Source: CAYSRJ01 sp964521865 (GTDB lineage Bacteria; Spirochaetota; B62-G9; DRHN01). Taken from it: a DNA stretch of 64,000 nt. Numbering within the stretch: the first letter of the stretch is position 1; each line of letters starts with the position of its first letter. The stretch is taken from positions 248,001 through 312,000 of the forward strand of contig CAZFTJ010000002.1 in assembly GCA_964521865.1 (NCBI GenBank), written 5' to 3'. Both the position numbers and the translations under genes were made by a program. The notes beneath the pieces were generated by a model, which searched no databases, was not told the origin of the DNA, and saw only the letters and a program-made list of their open reading frames with translations. Shown piece by piece: positions 1-8,880 of the stretch.

Positions 1-1090
1 GTACACTGAAGAGCTCATCGGCCGCCTTGCGGGCAAACTCCACGTATTCGGACGTTTCAAACTCCTTCTCGGGCATAACATCGAGACGCAGTCCGACCAG
101 TTTCGAGACAAGCCGTATATTCTGACCCTGTCTGCCTATAGCGATGGAGAGCTGTGAATCGGGAACCACGATGAGCGCTTCCCTGTTCTCTTCATCCGTA
201 AATATCACCCTGCTCAACTTTACGGGATTCATCGCATTTGCAATATACCTGCGTATATCCGGATCCCATTTGAGAATATCTATCTTCTCGCCCTCAAGCT
301 CTCCTACAATAGCCTGTATTCGTATCCCCTTCAGCCCGACACATGCACCTACAGGGTCGACCTCCTCTCTCGGAGAGTACACCGCGACCTTGGTCCTGTA
401 CCCCGGATCCCGGACAATATTTTTAATCTCAATTGTTCCATCGGCGACCTCGGGCACCTCCAGCTCAAATATTTTTTTCACAAAGCTTGGATGGCTTCGA
501 GAAAGAATTATCTGCGGCCCTTTGGTTCCCTTCTTGACTTCGAGCACCAGAGCCTTGATGCGTTCTCCGACCGTGTAACTCTCGCGGGGGGACTGCTGGC
601 TCCTGGGCATAATCCCTTCGGCTTTTCCCAGATTGACGTAAATGGTTCCGCTACGCTCACGCTGGAAATAGCCGACAATCATCTCCCCCTCACGCTGCTT
701 GAATTCGTTATACACGACGTCCTTCTCTATCTCTCTGAGCCTCTGGCGCACCACCTGTTTTGCAGTTTGCGCTGCTATTCTTCCAAAATCTTCGGGCTTC
801 AGCTCGATGAGAAGCTCATCGCCCTTCTCCGCACCGGATACGAGTTTCTGTGCATCCTCAATGCTTATCTGAAATACGGGATCCTCGACATGTTCAACTA
901 TCTCTTTCTTTGAGTATATCTTTACAACATCATTCTCTTCGTCAATAAAGGTTTCAGCATTTGATGTAGTACCGAATCTCTTTTTATATGCAGCGAGGAG
1001 AGCCATCTCGATTGTCTTGAGTATGAGCTCCTCCGAGATCCCCTTATCAGCAACGAGCTGTTTGACTGCTTCACCTAACTCGTTTGCCAT
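1..1090 (-). CDS. nusA: Transcription termination/antitermination factor NusA (3' end outside window)
   Basis: NusA binds RNA polymerase and modulates pausing, termination and antitermination. The visible 363 codons start with the NusA N-terminal domain, followed by an S1 domain and the beginning of the KH region (motif VGLKGIRIQAIVGELEGEKI near residues 265-290). The ATG is preceded by a strong GGGAGGAAAT ribosome site. The gene lies 10 bases downstream of rimP, the usual rimP-nusA-infB arrangement. The C-terminus runs off the window's left edge, so its completeness cannot be judged. Confidence 0.97.
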   Translation of the reverse strand, partial: MANELGEAVKQLVADKGISEELILKTIEMALLAAYKKRFGTTSNAETFIDEENDVVKIYSKKEIVEHVEDPVFQISIEDAQKLVSGAEKGDELLIELKPEDFGRIAAQTAKQVVRQRLREIEKDVVYNEFKQREGEMIVGYFQRERSGTIYVNLGKAEGIMPRSQQSPRESYTVGERIKALVLEVKKGTKGPQIILSRSHPSFVKKIFELEVPEVADGTIEIKNIVRDPGYRTKVAVYSPREEVDPVGACVGLKGIRIQAIVGELEGEKIDILKWDPDIRRYIANAMNPVKLSRVIFTDEENREALIVVPDSQLSIAIGRQGQNIRLVSKLVGLRLDVMPEKEFETSEYVEFARKAADELFSV

Positions 1091-1100
1091 ATTTCCTCCC

Positions 1101-1559
1101 TTACCCGTTTAATTTGGTTTTACGTATGTTGTCCAGAGGGATAGTAAGCACTTTTCCGTCAACCGAGAGTGCGACGTTACCGTCATTCATCCCTTCCAGT
1201 ATCCCCTGAATAACCGTGCCTGCACCTTCTGCGGGAGGTTTTTCGAGGATAACCTTTACGAAGCGTCCTTTAAACAGGTTGTATTCTCGTCTGTTTTTAA
1301 ATACTCTCTGTGTGCCGGGTGAAGAAACCTCCAGAGTGTAGTTCTCACTGTCGATCTGCGACAGAATAGAAAGCCTTTCATTGAACAGTCTCGTAATCCT
1401 TTCACAATCATTGATGGAAACCCCCCCATCCTTATCGATCACAGCCTTGATGTTCAGACCTCTTTTGCCTCCCACGGTAATAAGCTCAATAACTCGGACA
1501 TTCAACGGTTCGGTTATCTTTTCAAGCTCCGAAAGCAATGTAGCATCGAATCTACCCAT
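1101..1559 (-). CDS. rimP: Ribosome maturation factor RimP
   Basis: RimP assists 30S subunit maturation. The 152-residue product shows the family's core (GLNIKAVIDKDGGVSINDCE, then YTLEVSSPGTQRVFKN) and a C-terminal small barrel ending IPLDNIRKTKLNG, normal family length. The reading frame extends 16 codons further upstream, but that extension would start inside the leader hairpin and has no ribosome site, so the internal ATG at 1559 is chosen. It is transcribed with nusA and sits behind its own promoter and leader terminator. Confidence 0.93.
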   Translation of the reverse strand: MGRFDATLLSELEKITEPLNVRVIELITVGGKRGLNIKAVIDKDGGVSINDCERITRLFNERLSILSQIDSENYTLEVSSPGTQRVFKNRREYNLFKGRFVKVILEKPPAEGAGTVIQGILEGMNDGNVALSVDGKVLTIPLDNIRKTKLNG

Positions 1560-1589
1560 TGTCGATACCAAAATTGATGAAAGGTGCAA

Positions 1590-1616
1590 TAAAAAAAGAG
1601 TCGGCACCGCGACTCT
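1590..1616 (-). terminator. Intrinsic terminator in the rimP leader (possible attenuator)
   Basis: On the minus strand a 7-bp stem (AGAGTCG with CGACTCT, six-base loop) is followed by eight consecutive U. It lies between the predicted rimP promoter and the rimP start, about 30 bases before the ATG. It may end readthrough from the upstream sensor gene, or act as an attenuator of rimP-nusA transcription. NusA-dependent feedback would be a natural reason, but this is inference. Confidence 0.7.
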
Positions 1617-1654
1617 TGACGTACAAACAAATTCTCTGTATACCGAGCACCTTC

Positions 1655-1683
1655 AAGTTACTATAACATTTTTCAAATGTCAA
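1655..1683 (-). promoter_or_regulatory. Predicted sigma-70 promoter for rimP-nusA
   Basis: On the minus strand there is a perfect TTGACA (1683-1678) and, 17 bases on, TAACTT (1660-1655). Transcription would start near 1648, upstream of the leader terminator at 1590-1616. Confidence 0.55.
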
Positions 1684-1744
1684 GCGCTTTTAAAACCCGA
1701 AACAGCGTGGAGATATTCTTTCAGGCCAATACACTTTTTCGTTT

Positions 1745-3475
1745 TCAGAGGAATTTCAGTACAATAAAACCGGTTTCAGGCAGAGATTTTTTCTTTTCTT
1801 CGGTTAAGGATTCAATTCTATTTACCACTTCCATCCCGATGGTCTGTGCGCTCAAGCTTCTATCGCGAAGTATCGTCTCTTTGACAAGAGAATCGAATCG
1901 TTCTTTTTCCACCTCAATATCGTCGGCATTCGACGGAAGCACAACGAAAATATCATCTCTGTCAAAACGAATATCGGCGAAACCTACCTTATCTGAAAAG
2001 TTATCCTTCGAGAGTTTTCCGAGCTGAGGATAATCGAGAACGAGAGTTTTGATTTCTTCCTCCCCCTGCTTGAGGTAGCACGCTTCGATATGACCGCAGG
2101 AAGAGTATTCAACATTTTGCGTGTTTTCGTTGATGTGAATAAGTGAAAGATCGACCTGCAGTTTTCGCGTGAAACAGAGATCGTTGTACTGAATGAGGAG
2201 ATCCTTTAGTTGTGCGTCTTCCCCGAGGAGCCCACGGAACCCGGCACGAAGACCGGGTATCTGCTCATAGAGTGTTTCGGGGTCGCCCTCCGGTACGCTG
2301 TAAGCCAGATAAAAATGGCTTTTTCCGGTCTGGTGATAAAACAGATATGTTCCTTCAACACCATCTGAATGGAATATATAACTGTTCGCCTGCACAAATG
2401 CAAGCTCGGCTGCATGCTTCTTGAAATGTATAGTCTTTAATTTCAAAAAGGTTTCACGCATCTTGTCCTCTGCGGCCGATGTTTTTTCAGCCTCCGGTTG
2501 TGCTGCTTTTTTTTCGGAGTCGGGTTTTTCCGTACCCCTTTTTGAAGCGGCCTGTGCGACGATCTCTCCTGTTTCCTCCTTTACTGCCGGTTTTGCTTCA
2601 GGTTCCGGTTTCCGTTCGACGGCAGTCTCATATACGGCCGGTGCGGAAGGTTCTGCTGCTCTTTGTGCCGCCTTGACAATCCCGGCTTCCGGCGGCCGTT
2701 CAGCCGAGGTTTCGGTTCCGGCTGATTCACCCTGTACAGCGATGCCGACTTCAGGTACAGCCCGGGGGGCAGGAGGCATTGCCCTGCTCATAAAAAAACC
2801 GGCCTGAGACTCAATTGTCTGCAGTTTTCCGCGTATCAGAAAAAAAGAAGGAAGAAACAAAAGGAGCATCGCCATAACAATATACGCGACCGAAAAGGGC
2901 AGAAAAAGCGGTAACCGATCAGGCAGATTGACAAATCGCGTGACATCCATGCCCATAATGAAATCCGCATCCTCCCTCCCGAATGGGTACAGGGGGAATG
3001 AAATTCTCTGTGTAAGCCATCCTTTCAGCCCAACGACCTGCATCCGGGGGAATCCGTCATGAAACTGCCAGACCAGCTCGATATTTTTATAATACTCAGC
3101 CGGAAGCCGTCTGGAGCGGTAACCCTCCAGTACGGAAGAATCCGTATGGAATATCAATCTGCCGTCTCTGTCGGTAACCCAGGCCTTTTCCACACCCCGG
3201 TTTTTCAGAAGGTCCCGTGCAATGCGTGTTACATCTTCTCTGTATGAGCTCCGATGAATTATTTCATCCTGAAACGAATATACTCCTCTCATAATTGATT
3301 CATAATATGCTCTGTTTATCGATTCGTAATAGCGAAAAAGAAAATAAAAGGAGCTCGAGAGGAAAAGGAGAACGGCGACGAATGCGGCAATAAGGAGCAG
3401 TATCGCAATTGCTTTTCTAGATGATCTTAATGAATGGAGCAGAAATCCGATTCTGTCTTTAATATCAATGCTCAT
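1745..3475 (-). CDS. Membrane sensor protein with degenerate PP2C/SpoIIE-like C-terminal domain
   Basis: 576 residues. A membrane segment near residues 18-45 and another near 192-217 bracket a ~145-residue extracytoplasmic region resembling a Cache/PAS-type ligand domain. An Ala/Glu/Pro/Lys-rich linker (about 230-345) leads to a cytoplasmic domain of ~225 residues. The order of elements in that domain recalls SpoIIE-type PP2C phosphatases: YSSCGHIEACYL in the place of the family's NAGHPP segment, and DRDDIFVVLPSN in the place of the GDxLxLYTDG segment. The metal-binding aspartates are not in place, so catalysis is doubtful. This fold assignment is my pattern reading, not a known match. The gene ends the run that begins with the FHA protein at 8543, suggesting shared phospho-dependent signalling. 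Confidence 0.6.
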   Translation of the reverse strand: MSIDIKDRIGFLLHSLRSSRKAIAILLLIAAFVAVLLFLSSSFYFLFRYYESINRAYYESIMRGVYSFQDEIIHRSSYREDVTRIARDLLKNRGVEKAWVTDRDGRLIFHTDSSVLEGYRSRRLPAEYYKNIELVWQFHDGFPRMQVVGLKGWLTQRISFPLYPFGREDADFIMGMDVTRFVNLPDRLPLFLPFSVAYIVMAMLLLFLPSFFLIRGKLQTIESQAGFFMSRAMPPAPRAVPEVGIAVQGESAGTETSAERPPEAGIVKAAQRAAEPSAPAVYETAVERKPEPEAKPAVKEETGEIVAQAASKRGTEKPDSEKKAAQPEAEKTSAAEDKMRETFLKLKTIHFKKHAAELAFVQANSYIFHSDGVEGTYLFYHQTGKSHFYLAYSVPEGDPETLYEQIPGLRAGFRGLLGEDAQLKDLLIQYNDLCFTRKLQVDLSLIHINENTQNVEYSSCGHIEACYLKQGEEEIKTLVLDYPQLGKLSKDNFSDKVGFADIRFDRDDIFVVLPSNADDIEVEKERFDSLVKETILRDRSLSAQTIGMEVVNRIESLTEEKKKSLPETGFIVLKFL

Positions 3476-3516
3476 ACACGGCAGTCCGTTTTCAAAATTG
3501 ATTCGTACGTATCCTG

Positions 3517-3526
3517 TAAACGTTTA
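3517..3526. promoter_or_regulatory. CG-centred palindrome TAAACGTTTA upstream of the sensor gene
   Basis: A perfect 10-bp palindrome of the CG-centred type that LacI-family repressors bind. It lies 42 bases before the sensor start. The same 10-mer occurs at 23042-23051, before rbsD. A short palindrome can arise by chance, so a regulatory role here is weakly supported. Confidence 0.25.
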
Positions 3527-3540
3527 AAACCGAAATCCTG

Positions 3541-6039
3541 CTACTGCAGGACGGAGCTGTATGAAAGCGTGTGAATATAATCCACAGCGATGATCTGTTT
3601 TATAACACTCGAGGATGAGCTGCTCAGCACATTATCGGGTTTCCCCCTCTCCAGCGTATCGTCGATGTAAATACTGCCGTTGTTATAGGCAATGAAACAG
3701 CCGCTCACCTTTCCGCCGCCGACAACAGCGTATTTCCTGTTGCTGATGATGTCATTCTGCACGACTGTCGGATTTGCCCCGTCTCTTGAATAGATGCCGT
3801 GACGCCCGTTGTCGGAAATACTGTTATTGCGAATATCCACATTTGACGATGAAACCACGATTCCGTCAATTCGATTTTTTTCTATTGTACATCCCGCTAC
3901 GGCCGCACTGCCTGTTCCCTCTTCAAGCACAATACCGACAAGATTGGACTCAAATATGCTGTCCGTAATCTTCCCGCCGCCGTACAGCCGTACTCCATAA
4001 TCTTTATTGTAACTGAATTTTGAATTTCGCACGTCGAGCCTGTAATTATTGGCGAGTATCCCTTTCCCATTCCCGTTTATGTCCGCGTTTGATATTCTCA
4101 GGTCACCGTTCAGAACAAAAATGCCTGTCTTGTTATTCATAATGTCGGCGATATCTATGCTCAGCGAGCTGTTTTTAATGAAGATTCCGTTCTCCTCACA
4201 ATCGATTACGCTGATATCCGTAAAGGAAAGCCCGCTGCTGTTATCGAATACGGCAATGCCCGTTGCCGCCCTGGATAAAACCGTCTGTCGAATAGAGCCG
4301 GACGACCCGGCCAGATACCTGATCCCGCCCCACAATCCGCCTTCCGGACTCAACTGGGCATCGACGATGTTCAAAGTACCTCCATCGTTCACCGTTATGA
4401 TGGTGTTCTCCGGAAACACAATCTTCCCCGTCAATACCGCTGTTTCTCCCTCATCGACGGTATACCCCTTTTCCTTCAGGTGCGCAGCACCGTAGTGTTT
4501 CGGTTTCGGCGGAGAAGGGACCTTTTTGACCTCCTTCTCTTTTCGAACAATCTTTTTTGGAGGCGGCTTTTTAACCGCAGAGGATACATCCCTGAAAATC
4601 TTGTCCGACGGCAGAACAATGTCTTTCTGGATCTGTTCACCCGAATATGCAGTAACACTTTCACCGACAGGCATGTATCCGCTCTCGTTTCCCGCCCTGT
4701 CGATGGCGGTAACGGTCACATAAAGTCCCCTGTCATGCAGTGCTGTTCTATCTACCAGAAGGTCGAGATAGTTCTTCGTGGTATATGCAACCCCATCCCA
4801 GCGGTCGCTCGAAGCGCCGTAATAGACCCGGTACTTTACTATATCTCCGTCTTTTGTTTCCCAGGTAATCCGAACCCTGTCTTCAGTAATGAATCTGTAC
4901 GTTATATTAAAAGGCGGGGAAGGGGGAACCGTATCCTCGAGTACGATACCCGTCACGGAATAGGAAGGTCTGCTCAGCATACCTGCCGAATCAACAGACA
5001 TGACCCTGAAGGAATAGGGAATACTGTTTTCGATAAGGGGTCTGCCGTTTTCCAAGACACCGTCGATTATATATGCGATAAGTCCGCCGCCGGTAATAAC
5101 ATATGCTTCGCCTCTCTTCGAGGACAACCCGTTTTTCGTATAATAAAGCCACTGTCCTTCGTCTTTGCGTATCTGAAGAACGTACCCGGCAACGTCCGGC
5201 GAATCCGAACCGTGGAAGAGCAGGTTGACCCGATTATTGACGGCCGATGTAACACCCAGCCCGAACGGTGCAGACGGCGGTCTGTTCTTTGTCCGTACGA
5301 GCGCAAGCGCATACGAAGATGAGTAGCCGGAACTGTTCTTCGAGTAAACTCGAACCGCGTATTCGGTATCCTCCTTCAGATTTCCGAATTCACAATAATT
5401 CTGTTTCATATCCGGGTATTTCATCACCGGTTCTCTTTCGTTCCCGATATAGAGCTCACACCTGTAGGCAGTCGCGTTTGCCATTGCATCCCAGCCGACC
5501 CGGATGATCGAACCCTCACCGTTTGGACGATCCACTTCAAAAGCCTCAATGCCTGTCGGGATCGGCGGTCTTGCGACCTTCCCCTCCTTGAATTTAATCT
5601 CAAGAGGCGGTGGAAAACCGCTGTAATATGCATTGATCGTATAGGTTCCTGATTTGAGATCTTTCAACTCGTAGGTACCTTCATCATCGGTCATCGTTTT
5701 TGCAACAACGACCCCCGATTCATCAGAACAGGTGATGGTGGCTCCAGGTATCGGTTCGCCTCTTTCATCTTTCAGCGTCCCTTTAATCAAACCTCCCTCG
5801 GGCTTTTTCTCCTCCCGGGTCTTTTCCTTCTCGATCTCGGCTCGTCTGGTTTCAATAATTGAAGTTACAGGATCGTTCTGCCCGTGAGAATCCGACACGT
5901 CTCCGGAATTCTCCCGGCCTGTATCCTGTCTGTCGGTCGGGGTTCCAGTGTCGGCCCGTTTTTCATTCGAAGAAGCGAAGGAAGCTGGAGGCAGCAGTAG
6001 AAAAAGTGCCGATATGAGCAGTACAAAAACGCGTTTCAT
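3541..6039 (-). CDS. Secreted protein with carboxypeptidase-regulatory, Fn3 and right-handed beta-helix domains
   Basis: An N-terminal signal peptide (MKRVFVLLISALFLLLPPAS) is followed by a low-complexity stretch. Next come a CarboxypepD_reg-like beta-sandwich (about residues 85-150, GTLKDERGEPIPGATITCSD) and two or three fibronectin type III domains (about 160-465). A Lys/Pro linker then leads to a parallel beta-helix (about 540-800) built of repeats such as NGIFIKNSSLSI and GIFVLNGDLRISNADINGNG. Surface display or periplasmic carbohydrate/matrix binding is likely; no catalytic residues are evident. An upstream in-frame ATG (6054) overlaps the preceding gene and lacks a ribosome site; the ATG at 6039 follows GGGA. 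It sits between the FHA protein and the sensor gene on the same strand. Confidence 0.8.
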   Translation of the reverse strand: MKRVFVLLISALFLLLPPASFASSNEKRADTGTPTDRQDTGRENSGDVSDSHGQNDPVTSIIETRRAEIEKEKTREEKKPEGGLIKGTLKDERGEPIPGATITCSDESGVVVAKTMTDDEGTYELKDLKSGTYTINAYYSGFPPPLEIKFKEGKVARPPIPTGIEAFEVDRPNGEGSIIRVGWDAMANATAYRCELYIGNEREPVMKYPDMKQNYCEFGNLKEDTEYAVRVYSKNSSGYSSSYALALVRTKNRPPSAPFGLGVTSAVNNRVNLLFHGSDSPDVAGYVLQIRKDEGQWLYYTKNGLSSKRGEAYVITGGGLIAYIIDGVLENGRPLIENSIPYSFRVMSVDSAGMLSRPSYSVTGIVLEDTVPPSPPFNITYRFITEDRVRITWETKDGDIVKYRVYYGASSDRWDGVAYTTKNYLDLLVDRTALHDRGLYVTVTAIDRAGNESGYMPVGESVTAYSGEQIQKDIVLPSDKIFRDVSSAVKKPPPKKIVRKEKEVKKVPSPPKPKHYGAAHLKEKGYTVDEGETAVLTGKIVFPENTIITVNDGGTLNIVDAQLSPEGGLWGGIRYLAGSSGSIRQTVLSRAATGIAVFDNSSGLSFTDISVIDCEENGIFIKNSSLSIDIADIMNNKTGIFVLNGDLRISNADINGNGKGILANNYRLDVRNSKFSYNKDYGVRLYGGGKITDSIFESNLVGIVLEEGTGSAAVAGCTIEKNRIDGIVVSSSNVDIRNNSISDNGRHGIYSRDGANPTVVQNDIISNRKYAVVGGGKVSGCFIAYNNGSIYIDDTLERGKPDNVLSSSSSSVIKQIIAVDYIHTLSYSSVLQ

Positions 6040-6041
6040 AA

Positions 6042-8543
6042 TTATCGGTCCCATGGATTTCTATTTATAAGAGGCAGATAGCTTTCCGAAAATCCTGTAT
6101 TGTATACGTCATGATTAACGGTTTTCCAGAACGACCGCCTGAATGAAAGCAATCCCCTTTTGCTGTCCGCCATCCGGAGGGCAAACACCTCTCCGCTGTA
6201 TGTCCCGGTTATTATCTCGGCCCTCCTGTCCCGATTGATGTCATACACAATCGGTGTCGTAAAGCTGTATGCATTCGTATTAAAAATACCGAGTAGTGTT
6301 CCCGTTCTTCCATCGAGCGCGTACAGAGCACCCGAGAGGGTGGTAAATATTACATCGAGGCTCCCGTCGGCATTTATATCGGCAAGAGCGATTCTCCCCA
6401 GAGAGGAGCCGTCGTCCGATTGAAAATTCCATATTTCCCGACGGGTCTCACCGGTATATGCCCGCACCAGTCCCTTGTCATCGATGCAGACTATTTCTTT
6501 GTTCCCGTCACCATCGACATCACCGATGGAAAGGCCTGCACTGTATGTCGATCCGGTTACCCATGTGAAGAGCAGGTTGCCTCTTTTCCCGTAGGCACTT
6601 ATAATACCGTTTTTTGTGATGTTTACCAGATCGATATCACCATCGCCGTCAAGGTCCCCTGCAGCCCCGGGCCCGGCGGGCCTTCCGAGAACATCCTTTC
6701 TCCAGAGTCCCCACCCCGTCTTCCCGTCAACTGCAAAAAGTGACCCGTCGATTGCGGTAAATACGATGTCAGGCGTCGAATCATCATTAATATCGACTCC
6801 GACAGGCGAATACAAAACCTCTCCTTCTGCGTCAAAAAACTTCCACAGCTCAAAACCCGTTTTCCCGTCAATCGCAACAACATCCATATCATAGGTCTCG
6901 AATATGATATCCGGAACTCCGTCTCCGGTCACATCCGCTGCAAGGGGGAGCGAGGTGATTTTTTGCCCGCCGTCGTACGTCCAAACTTCCTCCATATTTA
7001 CGGTATATGCGGTTATCGTCCCATCCTCACAGGTTACGATTATTTCAGGCAGTTTGTCTTTATCTATATCTACGAGCAGCGGTTCAAAAAACGGCTTTGC
7101 AAGCTCCCGCCTGAATATCTCGTCGCCGGTTTCCCCGCTCAGCGCAATCAATTCATTTTTTTTGTTCCCGAACACAACATCCTCGAATCGATCGGCGTCA
7201 ATCCTACCCACCGCACCCGTACGAATTATGGCGCCGGTTTCCCTGGGAATGATGGGGTACTGCCAGAGAACATCGATGTTGATGCTTTCAGCCGAAGACA
7301 GCTGCACATTCTCAAAAGGCGATTCCTTTTGAATCTCCTTCATTTCATTTTCACTGTACACCGGCTTCTCCGAGAAACGAGTCTCCTTCATCTGCGCAAC
7401 GTCAATACTCCTGATCAATGCGAGAGGATCAACGATGCGGCGGATATCCTCTTCCGAAGGCCTTGCAGGTTCCGGCCTCCGGACGGGAGCGCTCTCAACC
7501 GGAGCCCCGGGTGCCGCTTCGGGCGTCGTACCAACGGCAGCTTCGGGAGTAACGGCGGGCGCGGTTTCGGCAGGGGCTTGGGCCGGGGCTTCGAATGCAC
7601 CCTCTTCCGGAAGCTGTTCGGCTGCTTTTTTTCCGAAGAGCTTTGCAACCGGTGAAAACAGCCTTGAAAAAAATCCCTTCTGCACCTCAGCACCCGAAAA
7701 TGATTCTTCACCGGGAATTCCCTCACCCGTTTGCCCCGGCCCTCCCTTTTCTTTCGTTTGTACCGTCCGTTCGACCGATGCTTCTCCCCCTGACGGGGGC
7801 GGCAGCTCCACCAAAACGGCCTTCTTTCTGAAAAAAAGCCTCCCCAGGCCTCTGGGAACTGCAATCGCTGACCTCCTGGCTATACTGAGCGGGTCGGGCT
7901 CAGGCAGGCTGACCGAAACCCGTCTTCTGCGGAAAATTTTCAAACCGTCGCCCGATTCCGCGCTTTTCACACCGGCACCTGCTTCTTCCGGCATCGTCTC
8001 CCCACCTGTCTTCATATCCTCTTTACTCTGCTTTTGCGATAGACGCGTGGTTATCTGATCGGGAGATTCTCCCTGGGGAGTCTTTTCTACGGTCCCGACC
8101 TGAGTTTTTTCTCCGGTTACGACGATCTGCCCCGACACAACCGAGGATATCTGTCGCGTGGTAAAGAAGAAGATGAGAGCGATGGAGACGATAATAAGTC
8201 CCGCACCTGCACCGATATACAGTGCCAGCTTGGTTTTATCCGTCACCTTTTCTTTTTTTGAGGGATAGAACAGTGCAACAACAGGGCCGAGGGATATGCG
8301 ATCGCCGTATGTAATGGCAACACGCTCGACATTTTTCCCGTTTACCGTGACATTTTTACCCTGTGAGACATCGGCGAGCGTATAGGCTCCTCCGGACGTT
8401 TCAATCTCAGCATGGTACGGTTCGACTTCATCATTTTCGAGCACAAGATCGTTGTCATCCGCCCGCCCGATTCTATACCGGGTCTGATTGAACTCCACTT
8501 CTTTGATCACATTATTCGGATACCGTACAATTAGCTTAGCCAT
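6042..8543 (-). CDS. FHA domain - transmembrane - beta-propeller (FG-GAP/PQQ-like) protein
   Basis: 833 residues. An N-terminal FHA domain (about 1-95, with GRADDNDLVL, YHAEIE and VNGKNVE) would recognise phosphothreonine in the cytoplasm. Its usual Ser before the His motif is Glu here (VEPYHAE). One membrane helix follows (about 108-130, ending FFFTTR), then a long Pro/Glu/Ala-rich spacer. An extracytoplasmic propeller (about 425-805) carries eight repeats of the calcium-binding pattern, for example DVTGDGVPDIIF, DLDGDGDIDLVN and DVDGDGNKEIVC, mixed with PQQ-type signatures (DGKTGWGLWR). The architecture links an inside phospho-reader to an outside sensor/adhesion propeller. First gene of a three-gene run with the beta-helix protein and the sensor. 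Confidence 0.85.
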   Translation of the reverse strand: MAKLIVRYPNNVIKEVEFNQTRYRIGRADDNDLVLENDEVEPYHAEIETSGGAYTLADVSQGKNVTVNGKNVERVAITYGDRISLGPVVALFYPSKKEKVTDKTKLALYIGAGAGLIIVSIALIFFFTTRQISSVVSGQIVVTGEKTQVGTVEKTPQGESPDQITTRLSQKQSKEDMKTGGETMPEEAGAGVKSAESGDGLKIFRRRRVSVSLPEPDPLSIARRSAIAVPRGLGRLFFRKKAVLVELPPPSGGEASVERTVQTKEKGGPGQTGEGIPGEESFSGAEVQKGFFSRLFSPVAKLFGKKAAEQLPEEGAFEAPAQAPAETAPAVTPEAAVGTTPEAAPGAPVESAPVRRPEPARPSEEDIRRIVDPLALIRSIDVAQMKETRFSEKPVYSENEMKEIQKESPFENVQLSSAESINIDVLWQYPIIPRETGAIIRTGAVGRIDADRFEDVVFGNKKNELIALSGETGDEIFRRELAKPFFEPLLVDIDKDKLPEIIVTCEDGTITAYTVNMEEVWTYDGGQKITSLPLAADVTGDGVPDIIFETYDMDVVAIDGKTGFELWKFFDAEGEVLYSPVGVDINDDSTPDIVFTAIDGSLFAVDGKTGWGLWRKDVLGRPAGPGAAGDLDGDGDIDLVNITKNGIISAYGKRGNLLFTWVTGSTYSAGLSIGDVDGDGNKEIVCIDDKGLVRAYTGETRREIWNFQSDDGSSLGRIALADINADGSLDVIFTTLSGALYALDGRTGTLLGIFNTNAYSFTTPIVYDINRDRRAEIITGTYSGEVFALRMADSKRGLLSFRRSFWKTVNHDVYNTGFSESYLPLINRNPWDR

Positions 8544-8880
8544 GACCCTGCCTGTACAACCATATGATTTACAGCCGCTTGAATCGGGAAATCCCTCCGG
8601 GGACCAGCCTTATCGGACCCATCCATCGGTTCCGCGGGCTTCAACCCGCATGCCGACGGCGTACGTACGTCGACGAATGCACGCGTCTCCTCCATCGCTG
8701 ATTCGCGTGCCCTAAAAAGATACTGTATTATTTATCTGAATCTAATTATCGACCTTTTTATAAAAAAGTAAATAATAAGGCACGATTATGATTTCATTGC
8801 ATTCATTTACATGCATCCTGCGCTATTCCCCTCCCCATCCGCTTCACATGAAGCGCGAAAATCTTCAATAAGATCCAGCG
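8544..8880. other. Intergenic region between the FHA gene and comF
   Basis: No coding gene is convincing here. The comF-distal half is AT-rich and contains an A/T hairpin-like palindrome around 8754-8769 (CTTTTT against AAAAAG). It should hold the comF 3' end signals and the promoter of the FHA operon, but no clean -35/-10 pair stands out. Confidence 0.5.

Noticed and set aside
144..913. Long plus-strand open frames at the left edge
   Set aside because: They lie antisense to nusA, whose minus-strand translation is clearly conserved.
1581..1653. Antiterminator pairing AAGGTGC/GCACCTT around the rimP leader terminator
   Set aside because: The upstream half falls at or before the predicted transcription start, so most of it would not be in the RNA.
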